DNA from: Dendrobium chrysotoxum
Taxonomy: Eukaryota > Streptophyta > Magnoliopsida > Asparagales > Orchidaceae
NCBI GenBank assembly: GCA_019925795.1
Contig: CM034315.1
Coordinates: 31,812,446 to 31,876,445, forward strand
Length of the DNA stretch: 64,000 nucleotides
Reading direction: 5' to 3'
Shown here: positions 22,701 to 34,177 of the stretch, one piece after another
How the letters are laid out: each line of letters begins with the position of its first letter
How positions within the stretch are numbered: the first letter of the stretch is position 1
Translations under genes and position numbers: made by a program
Notes under the pieces: model-generated
Told to the model about the DNA's origin: nothing
The model's database searches: none
What the model saw: only the letters and a program-made list of their open reading frames with translations

Positions 22701-23698
22701 TAAAAAGTGATATATGATGTGACTTTTATAAACTGATATCAACATGTGGGTAAAATGAATAGGTACACATGGATCCTTCTTTCATGGTGCTCCCCCATTT
22801 GAGGCATGTTCCTTAGATTATTCTTCAAGGGTGAGTATCATAAACAAGTCTTTGACATCCGAGTCATATAGTGACTCCTTAACAACGAGTTCCAATGGCT
22901 ATGAGGCAAGTCCCTAGGAATTAACATCGAGTCAATAGTGCTAAAGGATGAACACCCTGCATGTGATTTAGTATAACCAAGGTGGGTTCATTTAGTAAAG
23001 TTGTAGTCATGTGTTCTAAAGTTGTTTGCTTCTATAGATTGATCAGGATGCAATACTAGGTGGGTGTCTTTAGTTGTTGAGAGCTGTTGTTCTTGAGCTG
23101 AATTGGTTAAAGCAAATGTTCCACTTAAGCATGCACTAGTCTGAACACGTCCCATGGGGGAGCTCTCGGAGTGTAACTATCTTGTTGGTTTAGCCAAGTT
23201 GAAATGAATGAATCCACTTGTCTTTATTGTTGATTACAAATAAAGTGCTTCCACAAGGGTAGAAGTCGGTTCAATCTAAAAATAGATAACAAATTACAAA
23301 GATGGGAATGAAAGAATCTAGGGATATGAAAACTATTCTCAAATTTAATTTTGAAAGTTTCTATCTTGAATATTTCTCAAGATTCATGATTGATCAAAAC
23401 AATTTTCGGTGACATATCAAGGTTGTTATTCCAAGATAATGAATTTGACATTATGTTATTGTGTCCTCTGATGTAATATAAAGCCTTTAACTATTTATCG
23501 TCTAGAGTGTGACCATCATATTCCAACTACCCTAAAAAATTGTGGCGTGCGGGTGATTGTGGGATAGTAAATTATTAGTGATATAATTCTTTTCAATACT
23601 CTGTTAAGGAAGGGAAAATTGTCAAAATCCATTGCTTTAGTTGTTAATGTAGTTGGATCAGTGGGTAACGGTCAAAATTTTACTTCACATATGGGGAT
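22701..23698. other. Intergenic, nothing recognised
   Basis: About 1 kb of unique-looking, moderately AT-rich DNA. I see no reading frame with domain similarity, no RNA gene, and no LTR or terminal-inverted-repeat boundary. Confidence 0.5.
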
Positions 23699-23988
23699 GA
23701 ATCAGTAAGCAAAAAGATTTATCTTTTCTTAGAGATTTTAATCAAGCGTTATTTCATTTTTTAAAAAGGGATTGTAATAAGTTAGCTGATTGTTATGCTA
23801 ACAATGATCATTTTTTTATTTTATTTGGGATGATATTGGTTATAATAAGATTCCTCCTTTCTTTGTTTCTTTGTTAAAGGAGGAATGTGATAGTGGTGCT
23901 ATCACTTAGTTGCTTGTATCTTAGTTTTATTAATAAAATTGCTCTTTACATTTCTTCAAAAAAAGAATCAGTATGCGAAAGGGATTTA
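23699..23988 (+). mobile_element. 5'-truncated LINE insertion with target duplications
   Basis: The interior (about 23722-23964) codes for the end of a LINE RNase H domain (...CNKLADCYAN...), then a short 3' UTR ending in TTTCTTCAAAAAAA, the same tail design as the LINEs ending at 41994 and 61494. It is flanked by a near-identical pair, GAATCAGTAAGCAAAAAGA (23699) and GAATCAGTATGCGAAAGGGA (23965). This is a roughly 240-bp dead-on-arrival copy from target-primed reverse transcription. Confidence 0.8.
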
Positions 23989-24429
23989 AGTGGTGAATTG
24001 CTAGGAAATTGAAACCAATGGAAAATATCTGAAAAGTTTTAGCTCTATTTTACTTCCTCTCTAATTTTTTCTCCCTCTCATAATCCACAAAGCTTCAAAG
24101 ATAAATTGCAATCCATTGCTCTGGTGTCTGGCAAACTCGAATAAATCATTTATTCTAGCATATATCAAAGCATAATGGACCACTTTTTCCTACCAATAAC
24201 TAAGTAGAGCTCAGCATTTTCTGATTCACTTTGTCCATCACAACTAATCTCTTATAATGAGTTTAATTATGTTTTTATTTTTATAATAAAGTAACTATAA
24301 AATAAATAAAATTCAAATTATTAGATAAAAATTAGAGGGCTGAGGCTACTCAATTGGCTTAGGAGTTGAATGATTTCTATTCTGATTAAAAAGTTAAACA
24401 AGTATTGGATTAAATTAATGAAATTATTA
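23989..24429. other. Intergenic, nothing recognised
   Basis: AT-rich spacer without supported features. Confidence 0.5.
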
Positions 24430-24532
24430 TGGCTGACTTTCTTATTATTTTTTAAAGAAGCTTTTTAGTAAATAAAAAATAAAAAATTTTATACTAAAAA
24501 AACTTTTTTAAAAAGCAGTAAGAAAGCCGTCA
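24430..24532. mobile_element. 103-bp foldback (MITE-like)
   Basis: Left arm 24430-24470 and right arm 24492-24532 are about 41 bp each and imperfectly complementary (GGCTGACTTTCTTA... against ...TAAGAAAGCCGTC), with a 21-bp A/T loop. The size and long arms suggest a miniature inverted-repeat transposon, or a hairpin-forming small-RNA locus. No clear target duplication, so the superfamily is open. Confidence 0.6.
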
Positions 24533-24646
24533 CAAATGAAACTGATATTGTCTATTTCTTAACTTTACTAATGAATTCCATGCTGCTTTTTTTCAGGCTT
24601 CATGGAAATATGCCAATTTTTTCTAGTCTATTCCCTTGAGCTGTTA

Positions 24647-24648
<2 letters not shown>

Positions 24649-24719
<71 letters not shown>
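24649..24719. repeat. (AT)n microsatellite
   Basis: About 35 uninterrupted AT units. Confidence 0.98.
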
Positions 24720-24724
<5 letters not shown>

Positions 24725-25077
24725 ATGCTTGACTCAAATTTGACTTGGGCTCCAAATTAATTTATGCACTGCTAACGTGTAACTCCAAAGCTGTGTGAAA
24801 CATAAATAATTTAATTTCTTTATTCATTTGATAAAATTTATTTAGAATCAAATAAAAATAAATTAACATCATAGCCCAAAAATAAAATAACACTGGTCTG
24901 TGGACACATCAGCCATGATGTTAGCTAAAAAAAATGCAACATGAAGCTTCGTGACCCTAAAATCATTGAGCTAACCGGCACTAGCCGGTCAACATAATTA
25001 AACATGAAAAAGGTTTGTTCAATATACTATAATCAAATTTTTATAATTAAAAATTAAAAATTTATTAAATTTATTTT
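24720..25077. other. Intergenic, nothing recognised
   Basis: AT-rich; only a weak inverted pair (ACCGGC...GCCGGT near 24975-24990). No supported features. Confidence 0.5.
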
Positions 25078-25968
25078 TGATACTTCACTAAAAATCAATT
25101 TGACTGGGTAAGAATCTGTATGCATATTTATTTTGAAATCTTTCAAAATTAAATTAAATACCATTTGAACTAAAATTTGAACAAACTTTTTGTTAAATTG
25201 AATATCTCAAAAAGATGAACCAAAAGATATTATATGTCGTCCACCCGAATGAGCCCAAATTAAGCGCCTAAATATAGTTTAAAATATTAAGATATTAACT
25301 AGTTGGCCAAATGATCAATATGTTTGATATCCTTATATTCCAATCGATCATCTCAATGAGATGAATCTAATGATCCTAAAATTAATTAATCCTGAAATCA
25401 TTTAGGCACATAAATGTTAAAGAATGAAGAATGATTTATAATTGATAAAATTAATATAAACTATCCGATGGAGTGCTATGGATTTTCTTCATATTTATAG
25501 AGCATGCCATTCTTAAAAATTCATAAATAAAACCTCACTCCTTATATGAGTGAGACTGTTGGATAGAGATTCAAGAGAGCTTAATGGCTTGAAAATTTTT
25601 GGAGTTTCACTAAAGTGCCGACACGAGTGCCAATAAACCCTTCATTGAAACTCCACTTCCATCATGTTACCTTTGTTACATTCCCACTACCAATGGACTC
25701 TTAACTACCTAACTGAACCTTTCGCCAATTTACTATCATTGTCAAACCTTGACCATCTAGTCGCTACCATGTCCATGGCCCAACGACCTTTATTGGTCCT
25801 TCGCCCAGCTGCCATAGTTGGGTATTTGCCAAATTGCCACCGTTGGGCCTTTGCCTATCATTTATTGTTAGGCCTCTGTTCGACTATTATACTTTATATA
25901 TTGCTGGCCACGGTCACTATTGAACCTTCATCAAACTTTGTCCAATCGACCATGGTCGTCCAAACTTC
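25078..25968 (+). repeat. Decayed LTR of the gag-only gypsy family, cut by Sirevirus B
   Basis: It aligns colinearly with the young LTR: TGATACTTCACTAAAAATC against TGATACGTCATCGGAAAAT, then GAAATCTTTCAAAA, ACCATTTGAAC, the GCATGCCATTC...ATAAATAAAACCTC block over the TATA region (about 25504-25535), and a Thr/Leu-biased tract equivalent to the GC-rich part. Most CpGs of the young copy are TpG or CpA here. The 3' end is missing because the Sirevirus B LTR begins at 25969. A 107-codon frame inside (25664-25987) is incidental. Confidence 0.75.
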
Positions 25969-27898
25969 TGCAATCCATGATCCCTAACTTATGATTTTGA
26001 TGATAACAATTATTATTGATTAAGATTTTATTTCTTCTATAATAAATTTTGGATATTATTTTTGTCTAAGTGCACTAACATCTCAAGTACATTATACATT
26101 GCTCAAGATTGATCAAGAATCAGTTTGGCCTAAATAAGACATCAGTCAAAAGAGTTTATACTTTTTATTTTCTATTATTTACTATTTCTTAAGTCTGTCC
26201 TAGTAAGGGTGTATGCAAAATTGGCGACCGATCACACACACAAGAGTGAAGAAAAATTAAGATGAAATTTTTTTGAACTAGTCATACCGTACGATTACGA
26301 TCGTACTATACGATCAGTTACAAAAAAGGATTAATGGCCAATTGAATCGCTAATGCTTATAAATTAATCATACTATACAATATAAATTATACTCTACGAT
26401 TTCATTTGATCTATTAACCCTAGCTACTAGATACATTAAGTAAGAATTTTTAAAATTGAATTTTAAACTAATCGTACTGCATGAACCTAATTGTACTGTA
26501 CGATATTTAAAATCTTACTTAGATTACCTTCTATGATTAGTCAATTAAATCAAGGTTTAATAAATATGGCTAATCATATTATATGATCAAGATCGTACCG
26601 TATGATTGATAGAGATAAAATTCGATCATCCTGGAGATCATATTGGATGAAAACCTTGATTTTTGAACTAATCGTGTAGTATGATATATGTGTCATACTC
26701 TACGAACTATTGATATTGCACTGATCGTACTATAGAATATGAATTATACAGGATGATTCTTAGAGATCATTTCCAATCATCACCATAATCATCCTATATG
26801 AATAGAGTAAAATTAAACTAATTGTATTGTACAAACTTAAGATCATACTGTATGGTATATTTGTTGAATTTGAATAGTACATCGGAATAACTATTTCATC
26901 GTAAAGGATGAGTCCTATTTTTGAATTGATCATACTGTACAAACTAAGATCATACTGTACGAAACAGAGATGACCAAATTAAAAATTTAGGGTTTTTGAA
27001 GCCTTTGTACCTAACTATTTTATTGAAATCTTTTTGCAAGGACTTTTGGTTGTTAAAATAACTCTAAGGGAGAATTTCTTGAGAGAGCTTTAGGCTTAAA
27101 GAGAAAGAAGGTGAGGTTGTGTTTGAGGGAGAAGGAATGTGAGGAGTATTCACATGGTTGCTCGATGCAAGCTTGCACCCAGCTACCTCCTATGGCCTTT
27201 GTGAGTTCTTAAAGTTACTCTTTGAAGAGAAGCTTCAAAGTCACGATCTAGGATTCTCTACCTTCACCTGGAGAGTATAAAAGGATTGATGGTTCTCTTC
27301 CATCACCATAAGGGTAAGATAGATTCTGTGGTTTCTATGCCTTTACCAAGAGGGTGAATAAGGATTGAAGGTTCGCTGCCGTCACGAGGAGACTGACATA
27401 GCTTTCGATTCTCTGTCACATCGGGTTGAAGTGATTCTATGCCATGCTGTGGGGGCAAAAGGAGAGTCACTATAGTGTTACTGCAATACTCGGAGAGGAG
27501 GACTCTGGGAGTAGACATAGGTCAAGGTTGATCGAACCACTATAAAATTTTTATTATACTCTATCCTATTTATTTTTACTTCCTTGCATTTTCTTTTTGT
27601 ACCTTAAATTTCTTGCAAGAATTTCATCTTTTTTTGCAAGCTACTGTTCGGTTAATTTGTAAGTAGCAAAAAGAGAAATTTCATATATTAGTAAATTTAT
27701 TTGTTCCTCAAAATGAAAAATATTACAAAATATGAATTGCTTCTGCATATGTTAAGTTACTCATTTAGATTTGTTTTTAACAATCATTATTAAAAATAAA
27801 GTTTTTGTTGTGTTATTTTTTAAGAGTACCAATTCACCCCTCCTCTTGGTGAGCCTAGGGATAGTTCACCGAGGTCTTACAACCTCTCCAAACTTTTA
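25969..27898 (+). repeat. 5' LTR of Sirevirus B
   Basis: 1.93 kb. The first 300 bases align with 34178-34490. The stretch 26280-26965 is packed with GTAC-dyad words (CCGTACGATT 26287, ATCGTACTATACGAT 26304, TTGTACTGTACGAT 26489, CATACTGTACGAAAC 26949). A TATA-like GTATAAAAGG lies at about 27267. The end (...CTTTTA) precedes AG and the primer site. Confidence 0.82.
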
Positions 27899-27900
27899 AG

Positions 27901-27912
27901 TGGTATCCAAGT
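27901..27912 (+). other. Primer binding site of Sirevirus B
   Basis: TGGTATCCAAGT; its first seven bases match the initiator tRNA-Met site TGGTATCAGAGC and the rest has decayed. It follows the LTR end after AG, as in Sirevirus A. Confidence 0.7.
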
Positions 27913-27955
27913 GGGTCTTGGATTCATAATTTTAAAATCCCTACAAAAAGATTTA

Positions 27956-29735
27956 ATGGCATAATTTGGAAATAAAAAAAATGTGGAGGGTTATTCAATA
28001 ACCCATCCACCTTTGTTTCAAAATATTTATTTTTACTTTTGGAAAATTGCATGTCTATATTTCTGCAATCCATTAGCTATAAAATTTAGCATATAAATCA
28101 AACTGGTTATTCATTTTCATTCTGAGTAGTTAATGGAGTCAGAACTGATATTTTATTAATTGAATGGAATCATGAGGATAGAGAGCTTGATCAATTAAAA
28201 GCTAAATATTTGAATTATTTTTCTATTCCTTGAAATCTAAGGATTATATGAGAGTATCTACCTATACTACAGTGAAGGAAATATGAGATAGAATGTGCAT
28301 TACATATGAGGGAACTAATGAAGTCAAACATTATAGTTAAACATTCTACTGCATGACTATGAATAATTTCGCATGAAACCTAGTGAGAATATATCTTAAA
28401 TGTGCAATATGTTCACTTAGATAGTGATATCCTTATATGCATTAAGTAGATAACTTTCTATTTCTAAAAAGTTAATAAGATTTTATGTTAGCTACCAAGT
28501 GCTTATGATGCTAAAGTCAATGCAATTTTAGAATCGAAGGATTTAAATATATATTCAACTGATAACTTGCTTAGCTCACTTATTGCCTACCAGCAAGGCA
28601 TGAGTTAAAGTCTACTAAATGTAGGTGATAAGAAAAAGGAGAAGACATTGGCCTTGAAATCTAATGACTTTGATAGTGATAGTTCTATAGTATAGGAGGA
28701 TGACAACATTACTTTGATCACTCGTCAGTTCAAAAATTTTTAGAAAAGGAAGCAAAAGCATTATCGATAATAATGGAGTGAAGGTAAAAATAATAAAAAT
28801 TTTATAGCATCATTTGACATGATATGTTTTGAATGCAGGCAATTAGGATATCTGTGAATTGATTGCCCCAACCTAAAAACTCACCCAATAAATGTGAAGG
28901 GTGAAGAGAAAGCAAAATTTATAAAGGGGAAGCCACAAACACAGAAAGCTTTTTGGGCTAACTCCACCTCAGAATCATCTGAACATAAAGCACAGGAGGA
29001 GGTAACAAACTTGTTTGTCAGGGCTAATGATGATCCTAATTAGTCAGATCAAGATGAGGTATGTCAGCTATCTTATGATTAATTATTTATTATATCAAAA
29101 AATTTCATGATTCATATAGAAAGCAAAAAAACATGTATGTTTGTTTAAACATTGATTTACTACTTTACAAAAAAAAATTATCTGATAGCTGATAATTTTA
29201 ATTTTGATAGTAATCACATGGCTTTACTTGATGAGTTTAATGCATTAAAAAAGAAGCATATTGACCTATCTATTGCATCTAAATCCTTAAAAGTAAAGCA
29301 TATTGAATTAGAAGATTCATTCAAATAGATAGAGACATGTGCATTTGAACTAGATGGGAGTGAGTTTACATTAAAACAAGATGTTGCAAGCCTTGAAAGT
29401 GAAAATAAAATTTTAAAAGTAAAAATTCATGCATTATAACAAAATAGAACACCATCGACATTAACATAATGGTACAGCCCCACATCAGTACATGAATCAT
29501 ATAACCCTTGGAAGAGGCACATCCCCTAGCAAAAACTAGTAAATTTATTCATAGAGGTTAGGTGTCATTCTTGGGGCATGGTAGGTCTCATTACTCATAC
29601 TTGTGCTATACACCGTAGGATACATCTAGTGTGGTGGCCAAAATCATATGCATCACAACATAGCATGCATAAAACTTATTCATCAAGGCACGAGGTGGAT
29701 CCCAAACTTACTTGGGTTCCTAAATCTAATATCTG
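27956..29735 (+). pseudogene. gag: gag of Sirevirus B
   Basis: Starts at ATG 27956 (MA, then a stop where the A copy has Asn), followed by the copia gag N-terminus GYSITHPPLF. The capsid domain can be followed in changing frames to about 28620, then a zinc knuckle at 28815-28875 (CFECRQLGYL...DC), in which the usual GH is GY and a stop interrupts. A long, hydrophilic, coiled-coil-like C-terminal region follows (about 29200-29440: ELEDSF..., LKVKIHAL), as Sirevirus gag often has. Many stops and shifts; nonfunctional. Confidence 0.75.
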
Positions 29736-32700
29736 ATTGACTTGATAGGAACACTTTTATGAAATACCTAATGAGAGCATATGATACATGGACAGCGGAT
29801 GCTTAAGACACATGACTGGAGATTTGAAGCAGTTCATCGTGTTGATGGTCAAGTCAAGAGGCAAGGTTATGCTGGGGGACAACACCATTAAGAAAGTGGT
29901 GGGTTCAGGTATAATTGACAACTCAAAGAATTTCATAAAAGGGAATATTTTACTTATAAATGGTTTAAAGCATAGTTTACTTAGCATTAGTCAGTTATGT
30001 GACAAAGGGTTTGATATCAATTTTTTTTTCTACAAAATGCATGATGAGTTTGAATGGTAAATTAGTTTTAGAAGGGAATAGATTTAATAATATTTATTTA
30101 CTTGATTTCCATTATATTGATACTCTAACTCTCTATGCTTAAAAACCACTATTTATGAATCCTAGCTATAATAAAGGAGATAATGTTTTGCAAGTATGAA
30201 GACCTTTAGGAATATTTCCCAGAAAGACCTAGCTGAAGGCATATCTAAATTAGACTTCATTAAGGACCATCTATGTGATGCCTGTCAAATAAAAAAAAGT
30301 AATTATTTCATTCAATCAAGGATGTTAACACCTCTAAGCCACTCAAAATTCTTTATATGGATTTGCTTGGACCCATTAGTACGGCCAATATAACAGGAAA
30401 ATCATATCGATTTGTAATTATTGATGATTACTCAAGATTCACCTAGGTTAAATTCCTAGCACAAAAGAGTAAGTCATTTGAGAAATTTAGAACCTTCTCT
30501 ACCTAGATATAGAGAAAATTAGGATGTAAAATATCAATCATTCATAATAATCATGGTGGAGAATTCAAAAAAGACAAATTTGAATCCTTTTATCAGGAGA
30601 TAGGGATAAAGCATAACTTTTCTGCCCCTAGGACCCCTTAGTAAAATGAAATAGCTGAAAAAAAGAATAAAGCTTTAGTAGAAGCAACTAGGGCCATACT
30701 AGTTGAATATTTTATCCCTAGATACTTTTGGGCAAAAGTATTGAATACTGCTTGTTATTTACAGAATAGGGTAAATATTAGATTCAATCTAAATAAGACA
30801 CCCTCTAAGCTCCTTATGGGTAGGACACCCAACGTTTCACACTTGCATGTCTTTGGATGTAGATGTTTTATCATAATCAATGGAAAATCACCTCTAGGAA
30901 AGTTTGATCCCACATCTGATGAAGGAGACTTCTTAGGGTATTCATATGCATGTAAGGTCTATAGAATTTTCCATAAAAGTACCTTAGTAGTAGAAGAATC
31001 TACCCATAATATTTTTGATGAATCAGATAAAACCTCTGAACCTATACTAGAAGAAGAAGAAGTAGAGGTCATCCAAGGGGAAGAATACATTGACTTATAG
31101 GATAGAGAAGAACCTCAAGAGCTTTTGCCTAGAGAATGGAGATATGCATCTAGTCATCCTAGAGAACTTATCCTAGGAGACCCATCTGAAGGTATTGGAA
31201 TTAGTCATAGACTTAGGAATGAGGTTAGTCGTTCTTTATTTATCTCCATAATAAAACCCATTAACATTGATCAAGCCTTAGCCGATGAATTATTGGTTCT
31301 AGCAATATGAGAAGAGTTAAATTAATTTATTAAAAATGATGTATGGGAACTAGTCAGAAGACCTAAGGACCAGAGTGTTGTAGGAACTAAGTGGGTTTTC
31401 AAAAATAAAATGAATGACTCTGGCATAGGGGTGAGGAATAAGGCTAGATTAGTATCTAAAGGGTATAATCAGATTGAAAGAATTTATTTTGAGAAAACCT
31501 TGGCCCCTGAAGCTAGAGTAGAATACATTAGAGTGTTACTAGCCTTTGCTTGCTTTAGAGGATTCAAGTTGCATCAGATGGACCTTAAGAGTGCCTTTCT
31601 AAATGGGGTGATTAAAAATGATGTGTATATTAAGCAACCTCCATATTTTGAGAATTATTAATTTCTCAATCATGTATTCAAGATAAAGAAGGCATTATAT
31701 AGATTAAAGCAAGCACCTAGAGCTTGGTATGAAAGGCTCAGCAAATTTCTCCTAGATAGAGCAATTGTTAAGGGCATTGTAGATACCACTATATTCCTTA
31801 AGAAAGTAGGAGAAGATCTACTCATTATTTATATTTATATCGATGATATACTATTTGGATTTACAAATAAAAATCTATATAAGGAATTTAGAAATATAAT
31901 AAGTGAAGAGTTTGAGATGAGTATGATGGGAGAGCTTAACTATTTCCTTTGATTTAGTGTGAAGTAAAGGGATGATAGAACCTTCCTTAGTAAATCAAAA
32001 TATATTAAAAATATTCTGATGAAATATGAGATGGATAATTCTATGGTAATAAATACTCCCATAAGCTCAAATATTCAGTTAGATAAGGATCCAAATAGAA
32101 AATCAATTAATCAAAAAAATTATAGATGCATAATTTGATCACTTTTTTTCTTTGACTGTTAGTAAACCTGATATAATATTTAGTGTATATCCCTATGATA
32201 AATTTCAAGGTGATCCAAAAGAATCTCATATAACTGTTGTTAAGAAAATTATTAGATACTTATTAGGCCCCCAAAACCTAGGTATCTAGTACCTTAGACT
32301 TAGCTTATCCTTTGAAATCATAGGATATTTAGACTATGACTTTGCAGGATGTAGGGTAGATAAGAAAGCACATCAGGAACCTATCTGTTTAAAGGAGAAG
32401 CATTAGTTTCTTGTTCTAGTAAAAAGTAAAATTTAGTGGCCTTATTCACCATTGAGGTAGAATATGTTAACGTAGGAAGTTGTGTTGCTCAAGTCTTATG
32501 GTTAAAGAGATAAATCTTAGATCTTGGACTACATGTAGGCACCATTCCTATTATGAGTGACAGCACTAGTGCCATCTGCATCTCCAAAAATCCAATCTAA
32601 CACTCTCGTACAAAGCATATAGACATTAGGCATCATTTTATAAGAGATCATGTGGCCAAGGGGGATATAGAACTACATCATGTAGGTATTGGAGACCAAT

Positions 32701-32786
32701 TTGTAGATATCTTCACCAAGCCCTTTGCTTATGACACCTTTTGTACCTTGAGGATTACAATAGGTGTTATAGACAGTCATGCTTGA
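29736..32786 (+). pseudogene. pol: pol (PR-IN-RT-RH) of Sirevirus B
   Basis: Protease tail with active site DSG at 29791-29799 (a TGA at 29782 replaces the usual Trp before it) and RHMTGD. GAG-pre-integrase to about 30310 ends LCDACQIKKS. Integrase core: first Asp in MDLLGP (30360); the second Asp of the SDHGGEF motif is Asn (HNNHGGEF, about 30551); the Glu in AEKKN is kept. Integrase C-terminus LGKFDPTSDEGDFLGYS (30897-30950). RT: WELV...VVGTKWVFKNK (31345-31407), QMDLKSAFLNG (31575-31607), and an intact YIDD (31836-31847). RNase H to about 32786, with IFTKPFAYDTF. Multiple stops (e.g. 31640, 31951) make it inactive. Confidence 0.88.
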
Positions 32787-33544
32787 TTAAGGACGAGTAA
32801 AAATTATTCTAACATTTGAAATTAATCATTCATTTTGTGTTCTTTAAGTATGTGTCATTTTTAATTTATGAGACTATTTGTTTGTTTATGTATGTTGTTT
32901 TATTTTTCATATTATTTTATATTATTTATTTAGTAGATATTTTCTAATCATCACGCACTCTTCAATGTCTTAAACAAAAATAAAATAATTTTTTTGGAAA
33001 TCAAAATTTCTTCACATCATACTGTATGATTCACTTAGAATTATATTATATGCACATCCCTATACAAATCTCTACCCTCAATTAAATTAATAGTCCATAT
33101 ACATTCAATTATTGATGATCATACTTTACAAAGCCCTTTTTGTACTGTATGATACCAGTGTCAAAAGCTATTGGATGAATTCAAGTCGGCCAATACGATA
33201 AAATTCCACTTAGTACTGTATGAACATTTCTTCATACTGTATGATATATTTAGTCAAAAAATATACAGATGAATCCTCGGGATGAATGCAAGTCTTTAAG
33301 ATCATCTAGTACGATATTGATCATACTCTGTGATTTAACCACTTTTTCTAACAAATCATCTGGAAGATTTAACTTCGTCTGATTGTACTGTACAATTGCA
33401 GATTGTACTGTACAATTGCAAATTGTACTGCAAGATCGACTAAAAAATCTATAAATTGGAGGGATTTCTATTATTCAACTGACTCAATCCTTCAATTCCT
33501 TTTCTTCCATCTTAACTAGTACTCTCATCTCCTTACATGCTCGA
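32787..33544 (+). promoter_or_regulatory. pol-env spacer of Sirevirus B with GTAC dyads and TATA box
   Basis: Noncoding. CATACTGTATGAT-type words recur (33018, 33144, 33236). Two exact tandem copies of the 20-mer GATTGTACTGTACAATTGCA lie at about 33379-33418, with a partial third. They are followed by CTATAAATTGG (TATA 33450-33457) about 95 bases before the env-like ATG. Motif and order resemble the LTR and the equivalent spacers of Sireviruses A and C. Confidence 0.5.
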
Positions 33545-33832
33545 ATGTCCAATGGTAGTGAGCGAGGTCAACTGACCCAAGGAGGCACTTCCTCCCGTCG
33601 CCTTATCGACGAACATTTTTAATCTGCTGGGGGTGAAGCTGTGTACTATAGATAAATGGAAGCTCGCATCACCACCTCTAAAATTTTGAATCAACATATA
33701 TTGAACTATGCGGTGATGAACCTCTTTGCCTCCATTACTCTTCACTTCCTCCTTACTCTTGCATTTCCTTTCAATTCTGAGTTTCTCTACAAATTCTTTA
33801 TAAATCTTAGGATAGAGGTATTTGCCTAAATC
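33545..33832 (+). pseudogene. env-like ORF of Sirevirus B, N-terminal piece
   Basis: Opens at ATG 33545 (MSNGSERGQLTQGG...), a Ser/Arg-rich start like that of the A copy (MSDSGKR). It continues with a region recognisable from the plant transposon or envelope-like protein family: a helix, ILNQHILNYAVMNLF, then FPFNSEFLYKFFINLR, the equivalent of the family's ...VREFYANL block. Stops occur at 33621 and 33651. The rest of the ~1.1-kb gene is missing, so the sequence passes directly into the 3' untranslated region with purine tracts. Similar residues occur at 48713-48400 on the minus strand. Confidence 0.6.
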
Positions 33833-33906
33833 TTCCTTGGTATTTCATGTTTTTCATATTTTTTAGTTTTTAATGTCTTATGTGTTCCTCCTTTTTGGTG
33901 ATGTCA

Positions 33907-34173
33907 AAAGCGGGAGTAAGTGTTTGGTTGTCTATATGTTTGCTCATTTTTAATCCGATCTTTTTGTGCACTTTCTGTTTATAATTTTTTGTGTGTTCTT
34001 TTGTTTATTTTTTATTTATCTTATTATTTAAAAATAGAAATAGAAAATTCAAAATTAAAAATACCCTTACCCCTATTTTTCAAATCTATAATCTAGTGAG
34101 GGAAAGATTTGGGGAAAAGAATATTAACTTACTATTTCAACCAAAAATATTTGCCATTAGCAAAAGGGGGAGA
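33907..34173 (+). other. Two polypurine tracts of Sirevirus B
   Basis: AAAAGCGGGAGTAAG at 33907 and CAAAAGGGGGAGAT at 34161-34174. The second sits directly before the 3' LTR start at 34178. Several copies of an AGGGGGAG-like tract before the 3' LTR are a known Sirevirus trait. Confidence 0.7.
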
Positions 34174-34177
34174 TTAT

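Noticed and set aside
24649..24719. AT tract as an origin or unwinding element
   Set aside because: Plain dinucleotide microsatellite; nothing else supports an origin.
25664..25987. 107-codon open frame with many Leu and Thr
   Set aside because: Lies inside the decayed gypsy LTR, equivalent to the GC-rich tract of the young LTR, and runs over the Sirevirus B LTR boundary; no family features.
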